From contig JAEZES010000225.1 of the NCBI GenBank assembly GCA_023432995.1, forward strand, positions 1-18,216: a DNA stretch of 18,216 nucleotides, written 5' to 3'. This document shows, piece after piece, positions 7,721 through 15,690 of this stretch (positions within the stretch are counted from its first letter, which is position 1; every line of letters begins with the position of its first letter). The notes below the pieces were generated by a model that was not told the DNA's origin, made no database searches, and saw nothing but the letters and a program-made list of their open reading frames with translations. The stretch is from Pseudomonadota bacterium. Lineage in GTDB: Bacteria > Pseudomonadota > Alphaproteobacteria > Sphingomonadales > Sphingomonadaceae. Position numbers and translations under genes: made by a program.

Positions 7721-8818
7721 GTGACGCTGCTCGCCCTGCTGCACCGCTGGGCCGGCGGGCTCGCCGGCGTGCTGCTGGCCGTGATCGGGCTCAGCGGCAC
7801 GGTGCTGGTGTGGGAGGAGAGCTGGATCGGCCTGCCCGGCGCGGACGATCCGCTGCGGATCGACGCCGGACAGATCGGCGACGTGGTCGCCGCCGCCGTG
7901 GCCGAGCGGCCGGACCTGTCGCGGATCACTTTCGCCGACCACGGCATGGCGCTGCACCAGGCGATCTATGCCGACGGCGGGGGCGCCTACCTGACCCAGG
8001 CGGGACAGGCAGTCGACCGGTGGGACAACCTGTGGGGCCGCCCCGAGCTGTGGCTGTTCGACCTGCACCACTACCTGTTCCTCGGCGAGAGCGGCAAATA
8101 CGTCACCGGCGGCCTGGGCCTGCTCCTGATCGCCTTCACCGTAACCGGGCTGATCCTGTGGTGGCGCACCCGCCGGACCTTCCGCTTGCGCCTGTGGCCG
8201 GCGCGGATGAGCCGCAGCGCGATCGTCCGTCAGCACCGCGACATCGGCGCGGTAGCATCGCCGCTGCTGCTGCTGGCGGCGGCAACCGGGTCGGCGATGG
8301 TCTTCCCGGCCTTGTCCGCCGCGGTCCTGGCGCCCTGGGCCGACCCCCTCAAGGCAGCGCCGGCGGCGCCCACCGAGGCCGGGGCGCTCGGCCCACGGAC
8401 CGACTGGCGTGCGCTGATGATCGAGGCCCAGGCCGCGTTCCCTGAGGCGGCACCGCGCCGCCTGATGCTGCCTGCCGCGCCGGGCCGACCGGTGACGCTG
8501 CGCCTGCGGCAGCGGTTCGAATGGACCCCGAACGGCCGCACTTACGTGTACCTCGATCCGGCGACCGCCCAGGTCCTGGCCGTCGACGATCCGGCCGCGC
8601 GCGACACCGCTTCGGCCATCAGCGAGACGTTCTATCCGGTGCATTCGGGCAAGGTCGGCGGCGTGCTCTGGCGGCTGTTGCTGACCTTTTCCGGGCTGAC
8701 GCTGGCGCTGCTCGGCGCGCTCGCGACCTGGAGCTTCTGGTTCGCCCGCGCCCCGCGGCCGAGCCGCCCGATCGCCTCGCCAGCCGCCGATGTGCCGAGC
8801 GAGGTGGCGGCCCCCTGA
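7721..8818 (+). CDS. PepSY-associated membrane protein, likely ferric-siderophore reductase
   Basis: A 365-residue inner-membrane protein with four probable helices at about 11-31, 128-148, 175-198 and 315-340, and a large periplasmic part between the first two. The opening LHRWAGGLAGVLLAVIGLSG and the LHHYLFLGESGKYVTG segment before helix two are hallmarks of the PepSY_TM family. Conserved histidines (His8, His116/117, His172) are candidate heme ligands. Homologues such as FoxB are reported as heme-containing reductases that release iron from siderophores. The start is GTG at 7721, 4 bases after the receptor stop codon, without a clear ribosome binding site of its own, so translation is probably coupled. 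It converges with the metallo-beta-lactamase gene. The family is firm; the reductase role is inferred from relatives and the neighbouring receptor. Confidence 0.9.
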   Translation: MTLLALLHRWAGGLAGVLLAVIGLSGTVLVWEESWIGLPGADDPLRIDAGQIGDVVAAAVAERPDLSRITFADHGMALHQAIYADGGGAYLTQAGQAVDRWDNLWGRPELWLFDLHHYLFLGESGKYVTGGLGLLLIAFTVTGLILWWRTRRTFRLRLWPARMSRSAIVRQHRDIGAVASPLLLLAAATGSAMVFPALSAAVLAPWADPLKAAPAAPTEAGALGPRTDWRALMIEAQAAFPEAAPRRLMLPAAPGRPVTLRLRQRFEWTPNGRTYVYLDPATAQVLAVDDPAARDTASAISETFYPVHSGKVGGVLWRLLLTFSGLTLALLGALATWSFWFARAPRPSRPIASPAADVPSEVAAP

Positions 8819-8838
8819 TTCAGCGGGAGGCGGGGGTG

Positions 8839-10440
8839 CTACCCGTCTCGCTTGCGCCGCCCGTCGCGGAACTCGGTGTAGGAATCGAGCACGTCACGGA
8901 TTCGCGCGATCGCTTCCTCGCGCTGCTTCTCGTCGCGAATCCGCGCGAGGTCGCTCTTCAGGCCGGTCACCAGTTCGGCATAGGCGTTCTGCCAGTCGCG
9001 GCCGATCGCCTGCTGCGCCTGCATATTGCCGGTGGCGATGCGCTTGGCCGGCTGACCGGCCGCCAGCCGGTAGCTCTCGCCGATCTGCGGCAGGCGCACC
9101 CGCAGCTCCGGATCCCGCCGCTGGAGCTCGCGCCTCAGCGCCTCGACCGCGTCGGGCTCGCCGTGGTCGAGGAACAGCTCGCCCGAGATCGGGCCGCGCT
9201 CGCCGATCCATTCGAGCAGTTCCGACTGGTCGGCGTGGGCCGAATAGTGATCGATCCGGCGGATCTGCGCCCGGACCATGACATCGGAGCCGGAAATGCG
9301 CACGCGCCCGGCGCCCTCGAGGATCACCCGCCCGAGGCTGCCCTGCGCCTGGTAGCCGACGAACAGCACCGTCGAATCGCGCCGGTGCAGATTGTGCAGC
9401 AGGTGATGGCGAATCCGGCCCCCCTCGCACATGCCCGAGGCGGCGAGGATCACCGCCCCCGAAATCGAGTTCAGCCGGATCGATTCCGAGACATCGCCGG
9501 TGAAGTGGAACAGCCCGGGCTCGAACACGTCGATGCCGTCGACGTCCTCGAGCTCGCCGGCGTAGCGGGCGAAGACCTTGGTGACCTTGCTCGCCAGCGG
9601 CGAATCGACGAACACCTGCACGCGCGGGATCGCCCGCGTCCGCAGCAGGATGGCGAGGTCGAGCAGCAGCTCCTGCGTGCGCTCGAGCGCGAACACCGGG
9701 ACGATCAGGTTGCCGCCCCGCGCCAGCGCCGCCTGCACTTCGGCCTGCAGCAGCCGGCGCCGCTCGTCGGGCGTGACCTTGTCGCGAACGCGGGCGCCGT
9801 AGGTGCTTTCGCAGACCACGTAGTCGAACCCCGCCGGTCCCTCGGGATCGGGATGGAACGCCTTGTGCTCGGGCCCGACGTCGCCCGAGCACATCACCCG
9901 GACCCCATCCGCCTCGAGCTCGACCGAGGCCGAGCCGAGCACGTGGCCGGCGTTCCACAGCCGCGCGCGGAAGCCCTCGGCCGGCTCGAACCACTGTTCG
10001 AGCGGCACCGGCCGGCACAGCCGCCAGGCGGCCAGCGCATCCTCTTCCGTATAGAGCGGTTCGAACGGCTCTTCGCCGGCGCGATCCCTGCGCCGGTTGC
10101 GCCGCTCGGCGTCGGACTGCTGGATGCGGCCGGCGTCGGCCAGCATCGGTTCGAGCAGGTCGCGCGTCGCCCGCGAGCACCAGATCGGGCCGCCAAACCC
10201 CACCGCCACGAGCCGCGGCAGCAGCCCGCTGTGATCGATGTGGGCGTGCGTCAGCGTGACCGCGGCGATGCGCCGCGGATCGAACGCGAACGGACTGTTG
10301 TTGAGCGCCTCGAGCGAGCGCGACCCCTGGAACAGCCCGCAATCGACCAGCATCGACCGGCCATGGGTGAATTCAAGGCACGAGCCGGTCACCGTCTGGG
10401 CCGCGCCGTGGAATGTCAGTGTCAGGCCCTGCGACGCCAT
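8839..10440 (-). CDS. Metallo-beta-lactamase/beta-CASP RNase-like protein (CPSF73/YSH1-type)
   Basis: A 533-residue protein. The metallo-beta-lactamase core shows HAHIDH at 65-70, His166 (NAGHVLGS), Asp187 (SGD) and the late histidines His402 (SAHAD) and His426 (DHGE). Together these form the two-zinc site of the beta-CASP group. CESTYG at 210-215 and the following domain (VFVDSPLASKVTKVF, then AASGMCEGGRI) are the beta-CASP insert typical of RNA-acting nucleases such as CPSF73 and bacterial and archaeal relatives. A charged helical extension of about 80 residues follows the core. I prefer ATG at 10440, because AAAGGG lies 5 bases upstream, over the GTG two codons earlier. Its ribosome binding site overlaps the end of the PRPP-synthetase-like gene, so it is the third gene of the operon. 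It may process or degrade RNA; the natural target is unknown. Confidence 0.92.
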   Translation of the reverse strand: MASQGLTLTFHGAAQTVTGSCLEFTHGRSMLVDCGLFQGSRSLEALNNSPFAFDPRRIAAVTLTHAHIDHSGLLPRLVAVGFGGPIWCSRATRDLLEPMLADAGRIQQSDAERRNRRRDRAGEEPFEPLYTEEDALAAWRLCRPVPLEQWFEPAEGFRARLWNAGHVLGSASVELEADGVRVMCSGDVGPEHKAFHPDPEGPAGFDYVVCESTYGARVRDKVTPDERRRLLQAEVQAALARGGNLIVPVFALERTQELLLDLAILLRTRAIPRVQVFVDSPLASKVTKVFARYAGELEDVDGIDVFEPGLFHFTGDVSESIRLNSISGAVILAASGMCEGGRIRHHLLHNLHRRDSTVLFVGYQAQGSLGRVILEGAGRVRISGSDVMVRAQIRRIDHYSAHADQSELLEWIGERGPISGELFLDHGEPDAVEALRRELQRRDPELRVRLPQIGESYRLAAGQPAKRIATGNMQAQQAIGRDWQNAYAELVTGLKSDLARIRDEKQREEAIARIRDVLDSYTEFRDGRRKRDG

Positions 10441-10450
10441 GTGCACCCTT

Positions 10451-11338
10451 TCAGTCGAGCCAGCCGCGCTGCCGTACTTCGCCGGCGAGCAGGCCGGCTA
10501 CCGGCAATGTGCCGACCTGGCCAGCAACCGTGTCGGTCGTTTGCAGCAACGACACGCCGGCGTTGCGGATCGCTTCGAGGTCTTCGGCCGCGGCGAGGCA
10601 GTGGGTGGCGAGAACCTCGATCCGTGCCGCGCCCGCCTCGCGCAACTGCCGGGCGGCGGCCTTGATCGTGCCTCCGCTCGACAGCAGGTCGTCGACCAAC
10701 ACGGCCGTACGGCCGGCGACGCGCTCGATTCCGTCGATCTCCAGCTCGACCTGGTGGTCGCCGAGACGGCGCTTGCGGCCGAGCAGGAAGGGGAGGCCCC
10801 GAGGGTGGGCGATCGCCTCGACCCATTGGCGCGATTCCTCGTCGGGGCCGACAAGCAGGGGCTCGCCGGCGGTATCGAGCGCCGCGGCCAGCACCGGCGC
10901 CGCCGAGAGCGCGACAGCCTCGATGCCCGGCATGACCTCGGACAGCGAGCGCACCCGGTGCAGATGCGGATCGAGCGTCAGCAACGCGTCGCATGCCTGC
11001 GCCAGCAGGCGGCCGACGACCCGCTGGCTGACCGCCTCGCCCGGCTGGAACGCCATGTCCTGGCGCATGTAGGCGAGGTAGGGGACGACCAGCACCAGCC
11101 GCCTGGCGCCCCCGTCGCGCAGCGCCGAAGCGGCCAGCAGCAGTTCGACGATCTTGTCGTTGGGATGGTCGAGCGAGCGGTAGACGAGCGCCGTCGCGGG
11201 CGCGGCGGGCACGCGCACCCTGCTTTCGCCGTCGGGAAAGCGGTGAACCGCCACCTCGTGGCACGGCACGCCGAGCTCGCGCGCCAGCCGGGCAGCCGGT
11301 GCGGCGCTCTCGGCAAAGCCGAAGACGGCACAGTTCAC
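10451..11338 (-). CDS. Divergent ribose-phosphate pyrophosphokinase (PRPP synthetase) family protein
   Basis: A 295-residue protein of the PRPP-synthetase family. It shows RFPDGE at 33-38 (FSDGE in the Escherichia coli enzyme), VPYLAYMRQD at 85-94, the ATP-region histidine in TLDPHLHRV (121-129), GRKRR at 187-191 near the catalytic Lys/Arg flexible loop, and the PRPP-binding loop VLVDDLLSSGGT at 213-224. It is shorter than the classical enzyme (about 315) and lacks the RRVRSAR stretch, reading MAFQPGEA instead, which recalls archaeal-type forms. The start is GTG at 11338, overlapping the upstream phosphorylase stop in a GTGA, so translation is coupled. This is probably not the housekeeping prs, given its divergence and operon. 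It may make PRPP or use a related ribose phosphate. Confidence 0.88.
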   Translation of the reverse strand: MNCAVFGFAESAAPAARLARELGVPCHEVAVHRFPDGESRVRVPAAPATALVYRSLDHPNDKIVELLLAASALRDGGARRLVLVVPYLAYMRQDMAFQPGEAVSQRVVGRLLAQACDALLTLDPHLHRVRSLSEVMPGIEAVALSAAPVLAAALDTAGEPLLVGPDEESRQWVEAIAHPRGLPFLLGRKRRLGDHQVELEIDGIERVAGRTAVLVDDLLSSGGTIKAAARQLREAGAARIEVLATHCLAAAEDLEAIRNAGVSLLQTTDTVAGQVGTLPVAGLLAGEVRQRGWLD

Positions 11339-12822
11339 GGGGTGATCTCGTACGCCGGATGCTCGGCCACGAGGTCGCGGGCGAACCCGAGCCCGGTCTC
11401 GGAATTGGCGTAGATGCGGTAGAGCACGTCGCCGGGGCTGACGCGCGCGCCGACCTTTCGCTGCAGGTCGATCCCCGCGCCCTCGTCCATCGGCGCGCCG
11501 GCCAGCCGCGCGATCCGGGCGATGCGCTCGCAATCGATCTGCGCCACCGTCCCCGCCCGGGCCGCCTTGACGTCGTGGCGGAAGACGCCGAGCTGTGGCT
11601 CGTCGATGCGCCGGCCCTGCGCCTCGATCATCCGCTCCATCGCCGCCAGCGCGGCGCCCGACGCGAGCAGCTCGAGCGCGCGGGCGTAGCCCTTGCCGCC
11701 TTCGAGCTCCGGGTCGAACTCGAGCATGCGCCCGGCCAGCACGACCCCTCGCTCGCGCAGGTCCGCCGGGGCATCGTCCTCGTTGCGCAGCACCGCCATC
11801 GCATCGCGCGCCTCGAGCAGCGGCCCGACCCCGCGCCCGACCGGCTGCGACCCGTCGGTGATCACCACGTCGGTCACGATGCCGAGATGGCGGGCGACGT
11901 ATTCGAACAGCTTGCGCAGGCGGATCGCGTCGCGTTGCGAGCGGACCTTGGCGGTCGGGCCGAGGGGGATGTCGATCACCAGGTGGGTCGATCCCGCGGC
12001 GACCTTCTTCGACAGGATCGAGGCGACCATCTGCTCGAACGTGTCGAGCCGCAGCGGCCGCTCGACCGAGATCAGCACGTCGTCGGCCGGCGACAGGTTG
12101 ACCCGCCCGCCCCACGCGAGGAACGCCTTCTCCTGCGCCACGATCGCGGCCATCCGCTCGCGGGTCAGATCGACGTTGGCGAGCACGGCCATCGTGTCGG
12201 CGGTGCCGGCCGGCGACGTGATCGCCCGCGACGAGGTCTTCGGGCAGATCAGCCCGTGCGCGGCGACGATCGGCACGACGATCATCGAGGTGCGGTTGCC
12301 GGGAATCCCGCCGATGCAATGCTTGTCGACCACGAGCGGCGACTTCCAGTCGAGCTGGTTGCCGGCCTCGATCATCGCCCGCGTCAGCGACAGCGTCTCT
12401 TGCGTGCTCATGAACCCGGCGCAGGCGACGAGGAACGCGGCGATCTCCATCGGCGAGTAGAGGTAGCCGGCGACGTCGCCGACGATCGCCGCGATCTCGC
12501 TCTCGTGCAGGGTATCGCCCTGGATCTTGCGCTTGACGAACTCGAGGCTCGCCGGCGGCCGCGCCTGCTCGATCGAGACCTCGCAGCCTTCCGCGCATCC
12601 GAGCCGGCGGAAGGCCTGCTCGCCCAGCCCGATCTCCCCCGGGGCCACGATCGTCTCGTCGTCGACCAGCGCCAGCGTGGCGAGGATCTCGGCCTGGTCG
12701 CTCCACACGCGCAGCTTGCGCAGCGCCTGGTACTGCTCGGCAGAATAGCCGTTGCCGTGCCGTAGCAGGAACGCGGTGTTCTCCGGATGGGTGTCGATCG
12801 GGATACGGCGGATCTTCAGCAC
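11335..12822 (-). CDS. AMP/thymidine phosphorylase-family protein (long form)
   Basis: A 495-residue nucleoside or nucleotide phosphorylase. The signatures KHCIGGIPGNRTS at 167-179 and KTSSRAITSPAGTADTMAV at 195-213 match the long family that includes archaeal AMP phosphorylase and proteobacterial 'putative thymidine phosphorylase'. The extra N-terminal domain of about 85 residues and the length near 500 fit that group rather than the 440-residue Escherichia coli DeoA. AMP phosphorylase converts NMP and phosphate to a base and ribose 1,5-bisphosphate; DeoA releases deoxyribose 1-phosphate. I favour nucleotide use because of the length and the PRPP-related neighbour, but this is inference. The start is GTG at 12822 with a weak AGG upstream. 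It leads the operon, overlapping the next gene by 4 bases. Confidence 0.9.
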   Translation of the reverse strand: MLKIRRIPIDTHPENTAFLLRHGNGYSAEQYQALRKLRVWSDQAEILATLALVDDETIVAPGEIGLGEQAFRRLGCAEGCEVSIEQARPPASLEFVKRKIQGDTLHESEIAAIVGDVAGYLYSPMEIAAFLVACAGFMSTQETLSLTRAMIEAGNQLDWKSPLVVDKHCIGGIPGNRTSMIVVPIVAAHGLICPKTSSRAITSPAGTADTMAVLANVDLTRERMAAIVAQEKAFLAWGGRVNLSPADDVLISVERPLRLDTFEQMVASILSKKVAAGSTHLVIDIPLGPTAKVRSQRDAIRLRKLFEYVARHLGIVTDVVITDGSQPVGRGVGPLLEARDAMAVLRNEDDAPADLRERGVVLAGRMLEFDPELEGGKGYARALELLASGAALAAMERMIEAQGRRIDEPQLGVFRHDVKAARAGTVAQIDCERIARIARLAGAPMDEGAGIDLQRKVGARVSPGDVLYRIYANSETGLGFARDLVAEHPAYEITP

Positions 12823-13001
12823 GTCGCCTGGCTTCCCGATGGCGTCCGCCCGTCGCGGACAAGGATCGAACCTCGCGGGTAAGAGGCCCCAAGCGCAATA
12901 AGCATCGGGTTATCTACGGAGTTCACGGTCCCCGAATACGCGTCGGGCGCCGCGGCGCAAGGGCCGGCGGTGCCCGATGGCTGGATAGAGGCGGGCCGGG
13001 C
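12823..13001 (-). other. Intergenic region upstream of the phosphorylase operon
   Basis: These 179 bases separate the GGDEF-EAL stop codon from the phosphorylase start and should hold the operon promoter. A GC-rich imperfect hairpin at 12943-12977 (arms TCGGGC and GCCCGA) could end the GGDEF-EAL transcript, but no T-run follows it. A small perfect hairpin lies at 12844-12860 (GTCCGC/GCGGAC), in the expected leader. I see no convincing -35/-10 pair. Confidence 0.35.
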
Positions 13002-15527
13002 TTACGCGGCCGACCTGACTGCGGGCGCCTCGCCGAAGCAGTCGGGCACGCAGTCGCCGTGGACCGGCCGGCCGAGCAGGTGGCCCTGGGCGTAATGGCA
13101 GCCCATGACCCGCAGCAGTTCGAACTGCTGCGGCGTCTCGACGCCCTCGGCGACGACCTCGAGGCCGAGGCTGCAGGCGAGATGGATCACGCCGGCGACG
13201 AGTGCGGCGCTGCCGTCGTCGTCCGCGACCTTGCCGGTATAGGACTTGTCGATCTTGATCAGGTCGACCGGGAAGTCGCGCATGTGCGACAGCGACGAAT
13301 AGCCGGTCCCGAAGTCGTCGAGCGAGATCGTCACCCCGGCCGCCTTGAGCGAATTGAGCGCCCGCGCGACGTACTCGGGACCGCGCTCGACGAACGCGTG
13401 TTCGGTAACCTCGATCTCGATGCACTGGGGCGGCACGGCGTGCCGTTCGAGGATGCCGAGCAGCCGTTCGGCGTAGTCGTCGCGGAGGAACTCGGCCGGC
13501 GCCGCGTTGATCGAGACGCGGCCGAACGGCAAGCCGGCATCGATCCAGCGGCGGACGTCGCGCGCCACGTGCCCCTGCATCAACGCGCCGATCCGCGCCG
13601 CCAGCTCGTAATGCTCGAACGCCTCGGCCAGCGTCTCGGGCAGCCCGAGCTCGCCCGACGCGGGCCGGTAGCGCAGCAACGCCTCGAACCCGACCACGGC
13701 CCCGCCGCCGACCGAGACCTTCGGCTGGTAGACGGCAACGATGCTGTTCTCGGCGATCGCCTCCCGGGCGCGCGCCAGCTGGAGCGCGGCGCGCGTGACC
13801 TCGTCGAGCATGTGGCTCTGGAAGAACCTGAACCCGCCACGGCCCGAGCGCTTGAGGTGGTAGAGCGCGGCATCGGCCCGCTTGAGGAAGTCGTCGGCGG
13901 TCGAGGCGTCGCGCGGGTAGATCGCCCCGCCGACGCTCGCGCCCGGCCGCACGACGTGCCCCCCGACCGTGAGCGGCCGCTGGATCGCCTCGGCCACGGC
14001 CAGGCCGAGCGGCGTGATATCCACGCAATCGCGCAGGTCGGGCAGGATCACGGCGAATTCATCACCGCCGATGCGGGCGACGAAATCGTCGCCGCGGACC
14101 GATTTCCGCAGCCGTTCGGCGATCGCCCGCAGCAGCGTGTCGCCCGCCGCGTGGCCGAGCGTGTCGTTGACGTGCTTGAAGTAGTCGATGTCGATCAGCA
14201 GCAGCGCGGCTTCGGTGCCGCTCTCCTGCGCGTTCCTGGCGACCTGGTCGAGGCGGGCCTCGAAAGCGCGGCGGTTGGGCAGTTGCGTGAGGGCATCGTG
14301 CTCGCTCGCCCACTTGAGCTCCTTCGACCGCCGGCGCTCCTTCTCGACACTGGTGCGCAGCGCGTGCTGCGCGAGCACCCGGTCGTGGACATCGGTGCAC
14401 GTCCCGTACCAGCCGGTCGTCTCGCCGTTGCCGTCGCGGGCCGGCATCGCCCGGGCGAGCACCCAGCGGTACTCGCCCGAATGGTGGCGTATGCGCAGCT
14501 GGACGTCGAATTCGCTCCCCGAGCGCACGCAGCGATCCCATTCGGCGAGAGCCGCGCGGAGATCGTCGCGATGAACCAGCCGACGAAGCGCGAGCGCCCC
14601 GTCGCCCGCGGGGAACGGCCTCCCGGTGAAGCCTTCCCACCGGCGATTGACATGGGCGTTGCCGTCGCGATCGAGCGACCACACGATGTGCGGGATCGTG
14701 TCAACGATCGTCCGCATCGAACCGAACAGCCTGGCCCGCCAAGCGGCCGCCTCCCTGCGGCGGTGGAGCAGGATCGCACCGATCATCAGCAGCCAACCCA
14801 GCGCGAGGCCGCTGTACCACGCTTCGGCGCTCGCCGTGCTGCCCTGGAACGTGATCCGCTCGATGCTCAGGCGGTGGCGGCCCGGTCGCGCTTCGAGGCC
14901 GGTGAGAAGCTCCATCGCCACGACCTGGCCGAATTCGGGCCGCGCGAGCTCGGCCGCATCGGCGCTGCCCTTCCACCATTCGGGCACGACGAGCTCGTCG
15001 AAGACGACTTCGACCGTCTGCCGGCCTGGCGAGATCGGCAGGCTGGTCTCGTTGGCCTTTTCGTCCGACGGCGCCCCGAGCGCGGTGTAGCGCTGGTCCA
15101 CGTTCTTGAGCGAGACGCGCAGCGACTGGCCCGGCCCCTCGTAGCGAAGAGCGATTCTCGCGCTCTTGTACCGGCTGAGGTCGATCCCCTGCCCCGCATC
15201 GGCCGTGTCGAACCGCAGGCCGAAACCGCAGTAGCCGTACTGGTAGGTGCGCGTGAGGTCGCAGGTCCAGGCGAGGCGCTGGTCGGGATCGGCCGCGGCC
15301 TTCGAGGTCCCGCCGTTGGTCTGGTCGCCGTATTGGTAGCTGTAGTAGACCGAGCCATCGCCGAGCGGGGTGAAATCCTGTTCGAGCCCGGTAAGCGATT
15401 CCCGGTAATAGGAGGCGAGCGCGGTTAACACGATCGCCACCAGCACGGCGACCTCGATCGTCAGGTAGTCCCTTCGGAAGGGCAAGAATCCGACCCGCGC
15501 GGCCTGCTCTCTGGCGGCTGCTCGCAT
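13002..15527 (-). CDS. Membrane-anchored GGDEF-EAL cyclic-di-GMP enzyme with PAS and periplasmic domains
   Basis: An 841-residue protein. It has a membrane helix at about 21-40, a periplasmic domain at 42-235, a second helix at 238-255, PAS at about 270-390, GGDEF at 405-568 and EAL at 585-825. The cyclase motif is intact (RIGGDEF, GGDEF at 487-491), with the inhibitory RxxD (RGDD, 478-481) five residues before it. The phosphodiesterase motifs also look complete: EALLR 615-619, INAAP, EVTE, LDDFGTGYSS 736-745, KIDKS, AEGVET and YAQGHLLGRP. It could therefore make or degrade cyclic di-GMP under sensory control. The periplasmic part is beta-rich with Cys89 and Cys100 and resembles a jelly-roll, carbohydrate-binding-like fold. 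ATG at 15527 has GGAG 7 bases upstream; the frame to 15605 is an unlikely extension. Confidence 0.92.
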   Translation of the reverse strand: MRAAAREQAARVGFLPFRRDYLTIEVAVLVAIVLTALASYYRESLTGLEQDFTPLGDGSVYYSYQYGDQTNGGTSKAAADPDQRLAWTCDLTRTYQYGYCGFGLRFDTADAGQGIDLSRYKSARIALRYEGPGQSLRVSLKNVDQRYTALGAPSDEKANETSLPISPGRQTVEVVFDELVVPEWWKGSADAAELARPEFGQVVAMELLTGLEARPGRHRLSIERITFQGSTASAEAWYSGLALGWLLMIGAILLHRRREAAAWRARLFGSMRTIVDTIPHIVWSLDRDGNAHVNRRWEGFTGRPFPAGDGALALRRLVHRDDLRAALAEWDRCVRSGSEFDVQLRIRHHSGEYRWVLARAMPARDGNGETTGWYGTCTDVHDRVLAQHALRTSVEKERRRSKELKWASEHDALTQLPNRRAFEARLDQVARNAQESGTEAALLLIDIDYFKHVNDTLGHAAGDTLLRAIAERLRKSVRGDDFVARIGGDEFAVILPDLRDCVDITPLGLAVAEAIQRPLTVGGHVVRPGASVGGAIYPRDASTADDFLKRADAALYHLKRSGRGGFRFFQSHMLDEVTRAALQLARAREAIAENSIVAVYQPKVSVGGGAVVGFEALLRYRPASGELGLPETLAEAFEHYELAARIGALMQGHVARDVRRWIDAGLPFGRVSINAAPAEFLRDDYAERLLGILERHAVPPQCIEIEVTEHAFVERGPEYVARALNSLKAAGVTISLDDFGTGYSSLSHMRDFPVDLIKIDKSYTGKVADDDGSAALVAGVIHLACSLGLEVVAEGVETPQQFELLRVMGCHYAQGHLLGRPVHGDCVPDCFGEAPAVRSAA

Positions 15528-15604
15528 TAACCCGCTCCCGCTCCCCGGCGCTCCTGTTAGCATTAGCAGGTTAACAAGATCGTTCGCGCCGGCCGGCACG
15601 AACA

Positions 15605-15639
15605 AGGGCCGCGAGGATTGCTCCTCACGGCCCTGTTTT
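15605..15639. terminator. Hairpin terminator downstream of pnp
   Basis: A 13-position stem with one mismatch (AGGGCCGCGAGGA, 15605-15617, with TCCTCACGGCCCT, 15622-15634) and a 4-base loop. It sits 57 bases beyond the pnp stop codon and before the GGDEF-EAL gene. Read leftward it is followed by a short TTGTT; read rightward by GTTTTC. It most likely ends or stabilises the pnp transcript. Confidence 0.65.
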
Positions 15640-15657
15640 CATTCGGATATTTCAGAA

Positions 15658-15675
15658 CCTCAAGCGAGCTTGAGG
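15658..15675. repeat. Short perfect inverted repeat just after pnp
   Basis: CCTCAAGC and GCTTGAGG are perfect arms two bases apart, giving a hairpin of 6-7 pairs. A further hairpin, CTGACC-TGGT-GGTCAG at 15679-15694, overlaps the pnp stop codon (15691-15693). With the terminator at 15605 there are three hairpins in a row. They may protect the 3' end of the mRNA; no function is shown. Confidence 0.5.
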
Positions 15676-15690
15676 ATGCTGACCTGGTGG

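Noticed and set aside
4767..7724. Very long plus-strand open frame (985 codons)
   Set aside because: It overlaps the receptor and the spermidine-synthase-like gene in other frames and is Arg/Pro/Ala-rich with no domain; a typical high-GC shadow.
5506..7947. Long minus-strand open frame opposite the receptor
   Set aside because: Antisense to a complete, recognisable TonB-dependent receptor, with composition expected from its codon bias and no motifs.
8521..10665. 714-codon plus-strand frame opposite the metallo-beta-lactamase gene
   Set aside because: Shadow of the beta-CASP gene; no domain, signal or credible start.
10451..12898. PRPP-synthetase-like frame extended upstream to 815 codons, as a fusion
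   Set aside because: The extension overlaps the phosphorylase gene in another frame and is low-complexity Arg/Gly sequence; the GTG at 11338 in a GTGA overlap is the sensible start.
13059..15428. 789-codon plus-strand frame opposite the GGDEF-EAL gene
   Set aside because: Antisense shadow; the minus-strand protein has all expected catalytic motifs.
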